Positions 36,256 through 44,469 of a stretch of DNA of 64,000 nucleotides are shown here, in pieces. The notes under the pieces were generated by a model. The model saw nothing but the letters and a program-made list of their open reading frames with translations, was not told the origin of the DNA and ran no database searches. Each line of letters starts with the position of its first letter. Position 1 is the first letter of the stretch. A program made the position numbers and the translations under genes. Origin of the DNA: Cryobacterium luteum (lineage in GTDB: Bacteria > Actinomycetota > Actinomycetes > Actinomycetales > Microbacteriaceae); assembly GCF_900110125.1 (NCBI RefSeq), contig NZ_FOCN01000010.1, positions 62,001-126,000 on the forward strand, read 5' to 3'.

Positions 36256-37437
36256 TTAGTGAAAGGCGCTGACCCCGGTCAGGTCGCGTCCGATGAGCAG
36301 GGACTGGATGCTTTCGGTCCCCTCGTAGGTATGAATGGATTCGATGTCGGCAAGGTGCCGGATCACGTGATTCTCGAGCAGGATTCCGTTGCCGCCGAGC
36401 ATGTCGCGGGCGAGCGAGGCGAGGGAGCGGGCTGCGCGGGTGTTGTGGAACTTGGCGAGGCTGGCCTGGATCGGTCGGAGGGTGCCGGCGGCGTCGAGCT
36501 CGGCCAGGCGGATGCAGTGCAGCTGCATCGAGGTGAGTTCGGAGAGCATGAGGGTGAGCCGCTCCTGCACGATTTGAAAACCGGCGATCGGTTTGCCGAA
36601 CTGCACCCGCTGCTGGGCGTAGTTGAGGGCGGCCTCGAAGACGGCGGTGGCGTGTCCGAGCGCCGACCAGGCCACGCCGAGCCGGGTGGCGAACAGAACG
36701 ACCGCAGTGTCCTTGAAGGTGTGCGTGCCGGGCAGTACGGCGTCGAGCGGGATGCGCACGTCGGTCAGGGTGATGCGGGCCTGGTGCACCGCCCGCAGCG
36801 AGCCCTTGCCGAGCATCGTCTCGCCGACATACCCGGGCAGGGACTGGTCCACCAGAAAGCCGCGTACGTTGCCGTCGTCGTCACGGGCCCAGACCACGGT
36901 CACGTCGCCGACCGATCCGTTGCCGATCCACTTCTTCTCGCCGTTGATGACCCATTCGTCGCCGTCACGGTGCGCGGTGGTCTCCAGGGCCACCGAGTCC
37001 GAGCCGTGGTCAGGTTCGGTCAGGGCGAAGGCACCGAGCTTCTCGGCCCGGGCGAGCGGAACCAGCCAGGTGGCCTTTTGCTCGTCACTGCCGAACATGG
37101 CGATGCTGCGCAGGGCGAGTCCGCCCTGCACGGCCACGACGGTGCCCATTGAGCCGTCGCCGCGGGAGATTTCCATGTTCACGAGCCCGGCGGCGAGCGG
37201 CGACATCGGGGTGAGTCCCGGTCCTTCGACTCCGTCGGTGAGCAGGTCGAGCTCGCCCAGGCGGCGGGCGAGGTGTAGCGGGTACTCCGCTTTGTCCCAG
37301 GCCTCGCTCAGCTCGTCGAGCGTTTCCACCGCGAAGGTGCGTGCCCGGTTCCAGAACGCCCGATCGGCGTCGGGAACATTGGCGAAGACGCCGTAGTAGT
37401 CAGTGTCGAGCGGGGCGGAGACATCGTAATCGGGCAT
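36256..37437 (-). CDS. Acyl-CoA dehydrogenase (glutaryl-CoA dehydrogenase-like)
   Basis: A 393-residue flavoenzyme that introduces a double bond into acyl-CoA. Seen: AFALTEPDHGSDSVALET, KKWIGNGSVGDVTVVWAR, RVQFGKPIAGFQIVQERL, the catalytic-glutamate region GGNGILLENHVIRHLADIESIHTYEGTESIQ, which resembles glutaryl-CoA dehydrogenase and its relatives. ATG at 37437 has AAAGG five bases upstream; a longer reading adds seven residues. The promoter directly upstream (37470-37498) carries a palindrome that a TetR protein could bind. Confidence 0.92.
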   Translation of the reverse strand: MPDYDVSAPLDTDYYGVFANVPDADRAFWNRARTFAVETLDELSEAWDKAEYPLHLARRLGELDLLTDGVEGPGLTPMSPLAAGLVNMEISRGDGSMGTVVAVQGGLALRSIAMFGSDEQKATWLVPLARAEKLGAFALTEPDHGSDSVALETTAHRDGDEWVINGEKKWIGNGSVGDVTVVWARDDDGNVRGFLVDQSLPGYVGETMLGKGSLRAVHQARITLTDVRIPLDAVLPGTHTFKDTAVVLFATRLGVAWSALGHATAVFEAALNYAQQRVQFGKPIAGFQIVQERLTLMLSELTSMQLHCIRLAELDAAGTLRPIQASLAKFHNTRAARSLASLARDMLGGNGILLENHVIRHLADIESIHTYEGTESIQSLLIGRDLTGVSAFH

Positions 37438-37469
37438 CAGTGCCTTTCGCGGTAGCAAGCGTGACTACA

Positions 37470-37514
37470 GTTCTACCTGACACCGAGTCTCAGGTCAAGT
37501 GACACTTGGTGTCA
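37470..37514 (-). promoter_or_regulatory. Promoter and operator of the acyl-CoA dehydrogenase operon
   Basis: On the - strand, TTGACC (37498-37493), a 17-base spacer, and TAGAAC (37475-37470) form a good sigma-70-like promoter. A 13-base palindrome CAAGTGACACTTG (37496-37508) overlaps the -35 box. Arms TGACACC (37478-37484) and GGTGTCA (37508-37514) form a second, wider inverted repeat across the promoter. Placed between the tetR stop and the operon start, this is a likely target of that repressor. Confidence 0.7.
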
Positions 37515-38252
37515 ACGTGTCACCGAACGAAGCCTGTTCTCGATCGCCTGAGCAACATCGTGAGGCAGCGCCGAGGCGGGGAACACCGCCACGATCAGCT
37601 CGTTGGCGGGCGTTTCAGCGCCGGAGCGTCGGGCGCCCACGGGGGCGAAGCGGTCGCGAATCGTTCGAAGCTCGGCGGCGAGGCCAGCCGAGTCGGGCAT
37701 CCGTTCTGCGTCGACGGCGCGAATCAGGCGGCGCAGCTCGAAATTGTGCGTCGCGGTCACGGCGGCCGCGAATTGAATGGCGATCACCGGGTCGACGCCC
37801 GGCAGCGCGCGCCGCAGAAAGGCCGAGAAGGTCTTCTCATAGCGCGAAACCATCACGGTTTCCCGGTCACGCAGAACGGATGTCTGGCGCACCAGCAGGT
37901 CGCGCACCCGCACGATCTCGAGGCGCTCCCGAAACCGGTCGAAGACGAGGGCTGCTGCCGTACAGACGGCCAGCCAGGGGTCCTCGTGTTCGGCGGCGAA
38001 ATAGTCGCCGATCTGCTCGAGCAGCTCGTCGTGGTCGGCGAAGATCACGTCGTCCTTCGACCGGAACTGGCGAAAGAAGGTGCTGCGGGACACGCCGGCG
38101 GCGGCGGCGATCTGCGCGGTGCTGGTGGCCTCGTAGCCCTGAGCCTGGAACAGGCCAACGGCGATGTCGGCGACGGCCACGCGACCGCGGGCATCCGCTT
38201 GCCGAGCAGCTGGTGGAAGGGCGGAATCGGCGGGGGCAGACGGATCAGACAT
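37512..38252 (-). CDS. TetR-family transcriptional regulator
   Basis: A 246-residue regulator. The N-terminal helix-turn-helix is at about residues 22-70 (GRVAVADIAVGLFQAQGYEATSTAQIAAAAGVSRSTFFRQFRSKDDV), followed by an all-helical ligand-binding domain with a FRERLEIVRVRDLLVRQTSVL region like MftR-type or AcrR-like regulators. It lies just upstream of the acyl-CoA dehydrogenase/ligase operon in the same orientation, with a promoter and palindrome between them. It probably senses an acyl-CoA or related compound; that is inference. Confidence 0.88.
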   Translation of the reverse strand: MSDPSAPADSALPPAARQADARGRVAVADIAVGLFQAQGYEATSTAQIAAAAGVSRSTFFRQFRSKDDVIFADHDELLEQIGDYFAAEHEDPWLAVCTAAALVFDRFRERLEIVRVRDLLVRQTSVLRDRETVMVSRYEKTFSAFLRRALPGVDPVIAIQFAAAVTATHNFELRRLIRAVDAERMPDSAGLAAELRTIRDRFAPVGARRSGAETPANELIVAVFPASALPHDVAQAIENRLRSVTR

Positions 38253-38309
38253 GGTCTGGCGAAATTAGCACGGAACGGTGGCCGACCGTGGCGAGCACCC
38301 GGCAAAAGC

Positions 38310-38381
38310 GGACGGGGCCCGGGCCCCATCCGTGGGCCCAGTTTATAACCTGGGCCCGTGGACGGGGCCCGGGCCCCGTCC
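38310..38381. repeat. GGGCCC-family intergenic repeat (copy B)
   Basis: The clearest copy. A 24-base inverted repeat, GGGCCCAG, TTTATAAC, CTGGGCCC (38334-38357), is flanked on both sides by a near-identical 22-base palindrome (38310-38331 with one mismatch, and perfect at 38360-38381). It lies between the divergent tetR and peroxidase genes. Related units occur at 14308-14331 and 55860-55884. It may act as a regulatory site here, but dispersal suggests a repeat element. Confidence 0.75.
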
Positions 38382-38481
38382 AGAGTGGAGGGGGCAGACG
38401 GGCCGGCGAACGCACAAGGTTTCCATAAGGCCCACATCGCACTCTTGCAGCATTCGCTCACCCTGAAGAGATAGGTGCGTC

Positions 38482-41400
38482 ATGAGCAGGTTCGAAGGTA
38501 AAGGAATCGTTCGCAGCACGAGAAACACCACGGGAATGCGAGGTAGTCCACCTTCCCCGGACAGTGGAAGACCACGAAAGGTCTTCGGAAAGCCCATGCG
38601 CATACTTGCGGCCGGCATGGCCGCCGTGCTCTATGCCGGGCTGGGCCTGTCGGCCGCGCTCCCGGCGCAGGCCGCGGTCGCGCCGGCCGGCCAGGGGTTC
38701 GCGGTCACGGCATCCGACCTCGCCTACATTCTCAAGCAGATCAAGATTGCGGAAACGCACGTAGCCAACACCACTCTGGCGACCGGCCCCTGCGGCGCTC
38801 TCGTCGGCACCGGCCCCAACAAGATCGCCAGCCCGCTGCTGTCGCTCGGACTGCGCACGGTCGACGGTTCCTGCAACAACCTGCAGCCCGGCCAGGACCA
38901 GTTCGGCGCCGCTGACCAGGTCTTCCCGCGCCTTACGGGGTCGGTTTTCTCTCCAGCAGAAGTCACTCCCTCCGGCTTTGGACCGCCGAACCCGACCTCC
39001 TACGCCCAGAAGAAGGGCCTGGTCTTTGACAGCGAACCACGCACGGTCAGCAACCTGATCGTCGACCAGACTTCGACCAACCCGGCCGCGATCGCCGCCG
39101 CCGGAAACCCGGTGCGCACCCAGGGCAATGAGGGCGTCGTGGCCTGCACGACCGATCCGAGCCCGGCCGTGCCGTTCGGCATTCCGGGCGGCTGTATCCC
39201 GTCCCGTGAGACGCTCTTCATGCCGAACGTGACGACCGACGTGGGCCTCTCGCCGCCGTACAACTCAATGTTCACCCTGTTCGGCCAGTTCTTCGACCAC
39301 GGTGTCGACCAGACCGTCAAGGGCGGTGGCACGGTCTTCATGCCCCTGAAGGCCGATGACCCGCTCGTCGCTGGTGCCGACCACGTGTTCGGCAACGGTG
39401 ACGACCTCGACCCCAACCTGCGATTCATGGTGCTCACCCGCGGGCAGAACCAGCCCGGCCCCGACGGTGTCACCGGCGACGACCCCGCCACGGCAGTTGA
39501 CGAGAGTGCTGACGATGTACAGGATGCGCTCAACACCGACTCGCCCTGGGTCGACCAGAGCCAAACTTACGCCTCGCACGCCTCGCACCAGGTCTTTCTG
39601 CGCGAGTACGTGACCGTGGGTGGTCGCCCGGTTGCTACCGGCAAGCTCCTCGGCGGCCCGGCCGGACCGACCGCCGGCGGCATGGCCACCTGGGCCACCA
39701 CCAAGGCCCAGGCCGCGAACGTGCTCGGGCTGCTTCTGGCCGACAAGGACGCGCTCAACGTTCCGATGCTCGCAGCGGATGCCTACGGCAAGTTCATCCC
39801 CGGACCCGCGCGCGGAATGGCACAATATGTCACCGCGACCGGCCTGGTCGAGGGCGACACGGCCAGCCCCGTGCCCGTTCCAAGCAACGTGCTGTATTTC
39901 AACACGCCGTTCCTGACCGACATCGCACACAACGCGGAGCCGAAGCCCGGGCTGACCCCGGACGGTGACAACACGGCATCCGCTGACTTTGCCAGCCAGC
40001 CGGCCGGAACGTATGACGATGAGATGCTCAATGCTCACTTCATCGCCGGAGACGGTCGCGTCAACGAGAACATCGGCCTGACCGCCATCCACCAGGTGTT
40101 CCACTCGGAGCACGACCGCCTGATCGCTGATATCGAGAACACCCTGACCAACGACACTTCAGCTACGGGCGTTGCTGCCCTGGCCGAGTGGAAGCTGGCC
40201 AGCGGAGCTGCCGGCTGGAACGGCGATCGACTGTTCCAGGCTGCCCGCTTCGTCACCGAAATGGAGTACCAGCACCTCGTGTTCGAGGAATTCGCGCGCA
40301 AGGTGCAGCCCGGTATCAACCCGTTCGAACCGTTCGCGTTCACCCAGACCGAGATCAACCCGGCGGTCAAAGCAGAATTCGCCCACGCCGTGTACCGCTT
40401 CGGCCACTCCATGCTGACCGAGACGATCTCCCGGACCAACGAGGGCAAGCCCGGGGCTGACGGCGTGTTCGGCACGAGTGACGACATTCAGGGCACCCGG
40501 AATGACATCTCCCTGCTCGACGGATTCCTCAACCCGCCCGCGTACACCGACGGTGGCCCGGACGGGCAGCTGACCTCGGAGGAAGCTGCTGGCAGCGTCA
40601 TCATGGGCATGAGCGACCAGGTCGGCAACGAACTCGACGAGTTCGTTACCGATACCCTGCGCAACAACCTGCTCGGCCTGCCGCTCGACCTGGCATCGGT
40701 CAACATGGCTCGTGCGCGTTCGGAAGGTGTGCCGCGGCTCAACGTGTTCCGTCGCGACCTGTTCAACAAGACAAACGACGGAGCGCTCAGGCCATACACG
40801 AACTGGATCGATTTCGGTGAGAACCTCAAGCACCCGGAATCGCTCATCAACTTCGTGGCCGCCTACGGTCAGTTCCCCACCATCACGGGGGCGACCACGC
40901 TCGACGGCAAGCGCGATGCAGCACGACTGATCGTGAGCCCCGACACCCTGGCCTTGGAAGTTCCTCCGGACGGTGCCATGGACTTCATGAACAGCACAGG
41001 AGCGTGGGCTAACACGGGCACGCACTCGATCACAGGTCTCGACGAGGTCGACCTCTGGGTCGGCGGTCTCGCCGAGATGACCACACCGTTCGGTGGCCTG
41101 CTCGGCACGACGTTCAACTACGTGTTCGAGAACCAGATGACCGACCTGCAAAACGGTGACCGGCTGTACTACCTGGCCCGCACGCCCGGCATGAACCTCC
41201 GCACCCAGCTGGAGGGCAACTCCTTTGCCGAGCTCATGATGCGCAACACGAACGCGCACACCCTGAAGGCCGACCCCTTCGCCACGGCGGACTGCAAGTT
41301 CGAGCTGAAGAACCTGGCTGGAACCGTCGCAGGCTTCGCGGCTTCGGGCAACACCGTTGCCAACGACCCCCAATCCGAGTGCAACGAAACAGCCCTACTG

Positions 41401-44370
41401 ATTCGCATGCCCGATGGCACCATCAAGTACCGTGCCCGCAACACGGTCGACCCCGCCGGTATCAACGGCCAGGCCGTCTACAACGGCACCGGAAACGTGG
41501 ACCGGATGTACGGCGGAAACGACAATGACACCTACTGGGGTGGCCTCGGCAACGACGTCATCGAAGGCGGTGGCGGCGCCGACGTAGCTCTCGGCGGTGA
41601 AGGCGACGACATCATCACCGACCTTGCCGGAGACGACGTTCCCAAGGGTGGCCCCGGAAACGACGCGATCGATGCCGGGCCCGGACTCGACATCCTCATG
41701 GGCGGCGAAGGCAAAGACTTCACGAACGGTGGAGCCAACGCCAACGAAACCTTTGGTGGCGCCGACGATGACTTCATCATTATGGGTGAAAGCCTCGACG
41801 CAGCTTTCGGTGACGGCGGCGACGACTGGGAAGAGGGCGGCAACCAGCCCGACCTCATGATTGGAGACAGCAGCAACCTGTTCTTCCTGGACGACTCCCA
41901 AAAGCCCGGAAGCGACTTCATGATCGGCCAGGGCGGCGACGACGACTACGACATGGAGGGCGGCGACGACATTGGCGTCGGTGGACCTGGCATTGAAAAG
42001 GTCGCCGGCGGTTCCGGCTACGACTGGTCCACTGGCCAGGGTGACCCCCAGGCTCAGGACTCCGATCTGGCTCTGCCGATTGCTCCTCTCGATATCCTGC
42101 AGGTCGGTGTACGCGACAAGTACAACGAGGTCGAGGCACTCTCCGGTTGGAAGCTGAATGACATCCTCCGCGGCGACGACGTGGTTCCCAGCGCCGTCGG
42201 CGGTGGCGGCTTCATCGGCTGTGACGTGGTGGACCAGGCCGGAGTAGACCGCATCGCGGGCTTCGACGCGCTGATTCCGGAATTCACGACCACGCTCGCA
42301 TCCGTTGTCGCACAGTCGGCACAGGGTGATTGCCCGATCCTGACCGGTCCGAACGTCTGGGGTGCCGGCAACGTGCTCCTCGGCGGCGGCGGCAGTGACC
42401 TGATCGAGGGACGAGGAGCCGACGACATCATCGACGGTGATGCCTACCTCAGCCTTCGTCTGAGCGTTCGGACCAACCCGAGCGACCCGGCGACGGAAAT
42501 CGGCAGCGCCAGCATCAACGGCGCGAACCAGAGTGCGATGACCAGCCAGTACCTGTCCGACGGCAACGGTGGACTCACCGGACCGACACTGCAGGAAGCT
42601 GTCTTCGCCGGCACGGTCAACCCGGGAAACATTGTTGCGGTTCGCGAGATCCTCAACGGATCTGGCGGAATTGACTCGGCGCAGTTCTCCGGTCTGACCA
42701 GCGATTACACGGTCACTACCACCGGTGGTGACGGCACGCTCGGCTCGGCCGGATCGACCACCACGGTGCTCGACAACCGCGGTACCGACGGAACCGACAC
42801 CCTGCGCAACGTCGAACGCCTGCAGTTCAGCGACACCGTGGCACCGGCAACCCCGACCAACGTCGCTGCAGTTGCCGGCAATGGTCAGGCGACCGTCGAC
42901 TGGGTAGCTTCACTGACCGGCATCCCCACCAGCTTCACGGTGAAGGTGCTCGACTCGGCCGGAGCCCAGGTGGGCGCACTGCGCACCGCACCTGGAACCG
43001 CATTCAACCTGGTTGTCACCGGGCTGGCCAACGGGTCCAGCTACACCTTCCAGGTATCGGCGACCAACGCGGAAGGAACGAGCGCATTCTCGGCATCGTC
43101 CAACGCGGTGACTCCGTCGGCACCGGTGGTGCAGGTGGTTGCTGGCGCTCCGACGATCGGAACCCCGGTCGCGGGAAACGCTCAGGTGACCGTCAACTGG
43201 ACGGCCCCCGCGCCGGTGGCCAATCAGGCACCGATCACCGGCTACCGCGTTCGCACCTACGAGGGCACCGGCGCTGCCGTGTTCCGCACCTCGAACGTCG
43301 CCCCCGGGTCCTCCGTGACCATCACGGTACTGACCAACGGCACCGGGTACTCGTTCGATGTCGCCGCGATCAACTCGGTCGGCACCGGAGTGGCCTCGGC
43401 TCGATCGGTAGTGGTCACCCCGACCGCGCCGGTGGTGCAGGTGGTCGCCGGAGCTCCCGTGATCGGTACCCCGGTCGCCGGTAACGCCTCGGCGACCGTC
43501 AACTGGGCTGCACCGGCACCGGTGGCCAACCAGGCACCGATCACCGGCTACCGGGTTCGCACCTTTATCGGAGCGGGAGCGACGGCCACGGGTACCACGA
43601 CGGTGGCCAACGTCACCAGTGCGGTGATCGGGTCGCTCACGAACGGCACCGGGTACACGTTCGATGTCGCCGCGATCAACTCGGTCGGCACCGGAGCGGC
43701 ATCCGCTCGGTCGGTGGTAATCACACCGCGCACGGAGTTCGTGCTCCCCACGGTGATCGCACGCACGCCAGCCGCTGATGCTCGATCGATCAGCCAGACC
43801 GGCAACCTGACGGCAACGTTCAGCGAACCGGTCACCGGGGTCAGCGGCACGACGTTCGTGCTCCGGCGTGGTGCCACGGTGATTGCCGCGGTGGTCTCGT
43901 ACAACGCCACGACGCGAGTCGCGACGCTGAACCCGAGCGTGACGCTGCTCACCGACCGCACCTACACGGCCACCCTCTCGGGCATCCGTGACGCGGCCGG
44001 CAACACGATGGCGACGAGCACCTGGTCGTTCATCACCGGTCCGGCTCCGACGATCACCACGAGGACTCCCGCCGCGGGAGCCACCGCGGTGCGCCGGAAC
44101 GCCAATGTGACCGCGACCTTCAGTGAAGACATCACTGGAGTGGCCGCGGGCACGGTTCAGATCACCCGGGTTTCCACCGGGGTGGTTGTCGCATCGGCGG
44201 CGGCGTTCAACGCCACCACCAATGTGTTGACCATCAACCCCGGGGTGACCCTGACCTCGAACGTGCAGTACCGGGTGACCATCACCGGTGGCAACACGAG
44301 TGTTCGAGATCTGATCGGAAACCCACTGGTGACGAGTACGTGGACCTTCACGACCGGCACCGTTCTCTAA
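38482..44370 (+). CDS. Secreted animal-type haem peroxidase with RTX, FN3 and Ig-like domains
   Basis: A 1962-residue exported protein. A signal peptide covers about residues 36-65 (MRILAAGMAAVLYAGLGLSAALPAQA) after an unusually long N-terminus. The haem peroxidase domain covers about 250-950, with the distal His273 in FGQFFDHGVD, FHSEHDRLIADI, and proximal His642 in YRFGHSMLTETISR. Residues about 1010-1200 hold glycine/aspartate-rich RTX-like calcium repeats (GGNDNDTYWGGLGND and similar). Then come three fibronectin type III domains (about 1450-1750) and two Ig-like Big_5/SbsA domains (about 1755-1962). Peroxidase plus RTX resembles the manganese-oxidising MopA type. It oxidises an unknown substrate outside the cell; a multicopper oxidase gene follows. 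A second possible start, ATG at 38596, would give a more ordinary signal peptide. Confidence 0.9.
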   Translation: MSRFEGKGIVRSTRNTTGMRGSPPSPDSGRPRKVFGKPMRILAAGMAAVLYAGLGLSAALPAQAAVAPAGQGFAVTASDLAYILKQIKIAETHVANTTLATGPCGALVGTGPNKIASPLLSLGLRTVDGSCNNLQPGQDQFGAADQVFPRLTGSVFSPAEVTPSGFGPPNPTSYAQKKGLVFDSEPRTVSNLIVDQTSTNPAAIAAAGNPVRTQGNEGVVACTTDPSPAVPFGIPGGCIPSRETLFMPNVTTDVGLSPPYNSMFTLFGQFFDHGVDQTVKGGGTVFMPLKADDPLVAGADHVFGNGDDLDPNLRFMVLTRGQNQPGPDGVTGDDPATAVDESADDVQDALNTDSPWVDQSQTYASHASHQVFLREYVTVGGRPVATGKLLGGPAGPTAGGMATWATTKAQAANVLGLLLADKDALNVPMLAADAYGKFIPGPARGMAQYVTATGLVEGDTASPVPVPSNVLYFNTPFLTDIAHNAEPKPGLTPDGDNTASADFASQPAGTYDDEMLNAHFIAGDGRVNENIGLTAIHQVFHSEHDRLIADIENTLTNDTSATGVAALAEWKLASGAAGWNGDRLFQAARFVTEMEYQHLVFEEFARKVQPGINPFEPFAFTQTEINPAVKAEFAHAVYRFGHSMLTETISRTNEGKPGADGVFGTSDDIQGTRNDISLLDGFLNPPAYTDGGPDGQLTSEEAAGSVIMGMSDQVGNELDEFVTDTLRNNLLGLPLDLASVNMARARSEGVPRLNVFRRDLFNKTNDGALRPYTNWIDFGENLKHPESLINFVAAYGQFPTITGATTLDGKRDAARLIVSPDTLALEVPPDGAMDFMNSTGAWANTGTHSITGLDEVDLWVGGLAEMTTPFGGLLGTTFNYVFENQMTDLQNGDRLYYLARTPGMNLRTQLEGNSFAELMMRNTNAHTLKADPFATADCKFELKNLAGTVAGFAASGNTVANDPQSECNETALLIRMPDGTIKYRARNTVDPAGINGQAVYNGTGNVDRMYGGNDNDTYWGGLGNDVIEGGGGADVALGGEGDDIITDLAGDDVPKGGPGNDAIDAGPGLDILMGGEGKDFTNGGANANETFGGADDDFIIMGESLDAAFGDGGDDWEEGGNQPDLMIGDSSNLFFLDDSQKPGSDFMIGQGGDDDYDMEGGDDIGVGGPGIEKVAGGSGYDWSTGQGDPQAQDSDLALPIAPLDILQVGVRDKYNEVEALSGWKLNDILRGDDVVPSAVGGGGFIGCDVVDQAGVDRIAGFDALIPEFTTTLASVVAQSAQGDCPILTGPNVWGAGNVLLGGGGSDLIEGRGADDIIDGDAYLSLRLSVRTNPSDPATEIGSASINGANQSAMTSQYLSDGNGGLTGPTLQEAVFAGTVNPGNIVAVREILNGSGGIDSAQFSGLTSDYTVTTTGGDGTLGSAGSTTTVLDNRGTDGTDTLRNVERLQFSDTVAPATPTNVAAVAGNGQATVDWVASLTGIPTSFTVKVLDSAGAQVGALRTAPGTAFNLVVTGLANGSSYTFQVSATNAEGTSAFSASSNAVTPSAPVVQVVAGAPTIGTPVAGNAQVTVNWTAPAPVANQAPITGYRVRTYEGTGAAVFRTSNVAPGSSVTITVLTNGTGYSFDVAAINSVGTGVASARSVVVTPTAPVVQVVAGAPVIGTPVAGNASATVNWAAPAPVANQAPITGYRVRTFIGAGATATGTTTVANVTSAVIGSLTNGTGYTFDVAAINSVGTGAASARSVVITPRTEFVLPTVIARTPAADARSISQTGNLTATFSEPVTGVSGTTFVLRRGATVIAAVVSYNATTRVATLNPSVTLLTDRTYTATLSGIRDAAGNTMATSTWSFITGPAPTITTRTPAAGATAVRRNANVTATFSEDITGVAAGTVQITRVSTGVVVASAAAFNATTNVLTINPGVTLTSNVQYRVTITGGNTSVRDLIGNPLVTSTWTFTTGTVL
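43120..43731 (+). repeat. Tandem 306-bp coding repeat (FN3 domains 2 and 3)
   Basis: Bases 43120-43425 and 43426-43731 are closely similar copies, each encoding a 102-residue FN3 domain beginning APVVQVVAGAP and containing VANQAPITGYRVRT. Shared long DNA stretches point to recent duplication or conversion, so domain number may vary between strains. Confidence 0.85.
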
Positions 44371-44391
44371 GAAACAGCTGATCCGCTTCAC

Positions 44392-44424
44392 CCGGCCGGC
44401 GACTGGATTTCAGTCGCCGGCCGG
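44392..44424 (+). terminator. 14-bp hairpin between peroxidase and multicopper oxidase genes
   Basis: The arms 44392-44405 and 44411-44424 are exactly complementary around GATTT. It sits 22 bases after the peroxidase stop and 46 bases before the oxidase start. Without a T run it may act as partial terminator or mRNA-stabilising structure, setting different levels for the two proteins. Confidence 0.6.
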
Positions 44425-44469
44425 TCCCACCAGCACCACCACACACGCATAAAGCCTTGAGGAGAGGTC

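Noticed and set aside
41480-42050. Glycine/aspartate-rich repeats as a CRISPR or DNA tandem array
   Set aside because: The DNA repeats are degenerate and follow codon triplets for RTX-like nonapeptides; there are no regular spacers.
42910-44391. 493-residue frame on the - strand opposite the peroxidase C-terminus
   Set aside because: Its product is Arg/Gly/Asp-rich with no motif, while the + strand encodes clear FN3 and Ig-like domains.
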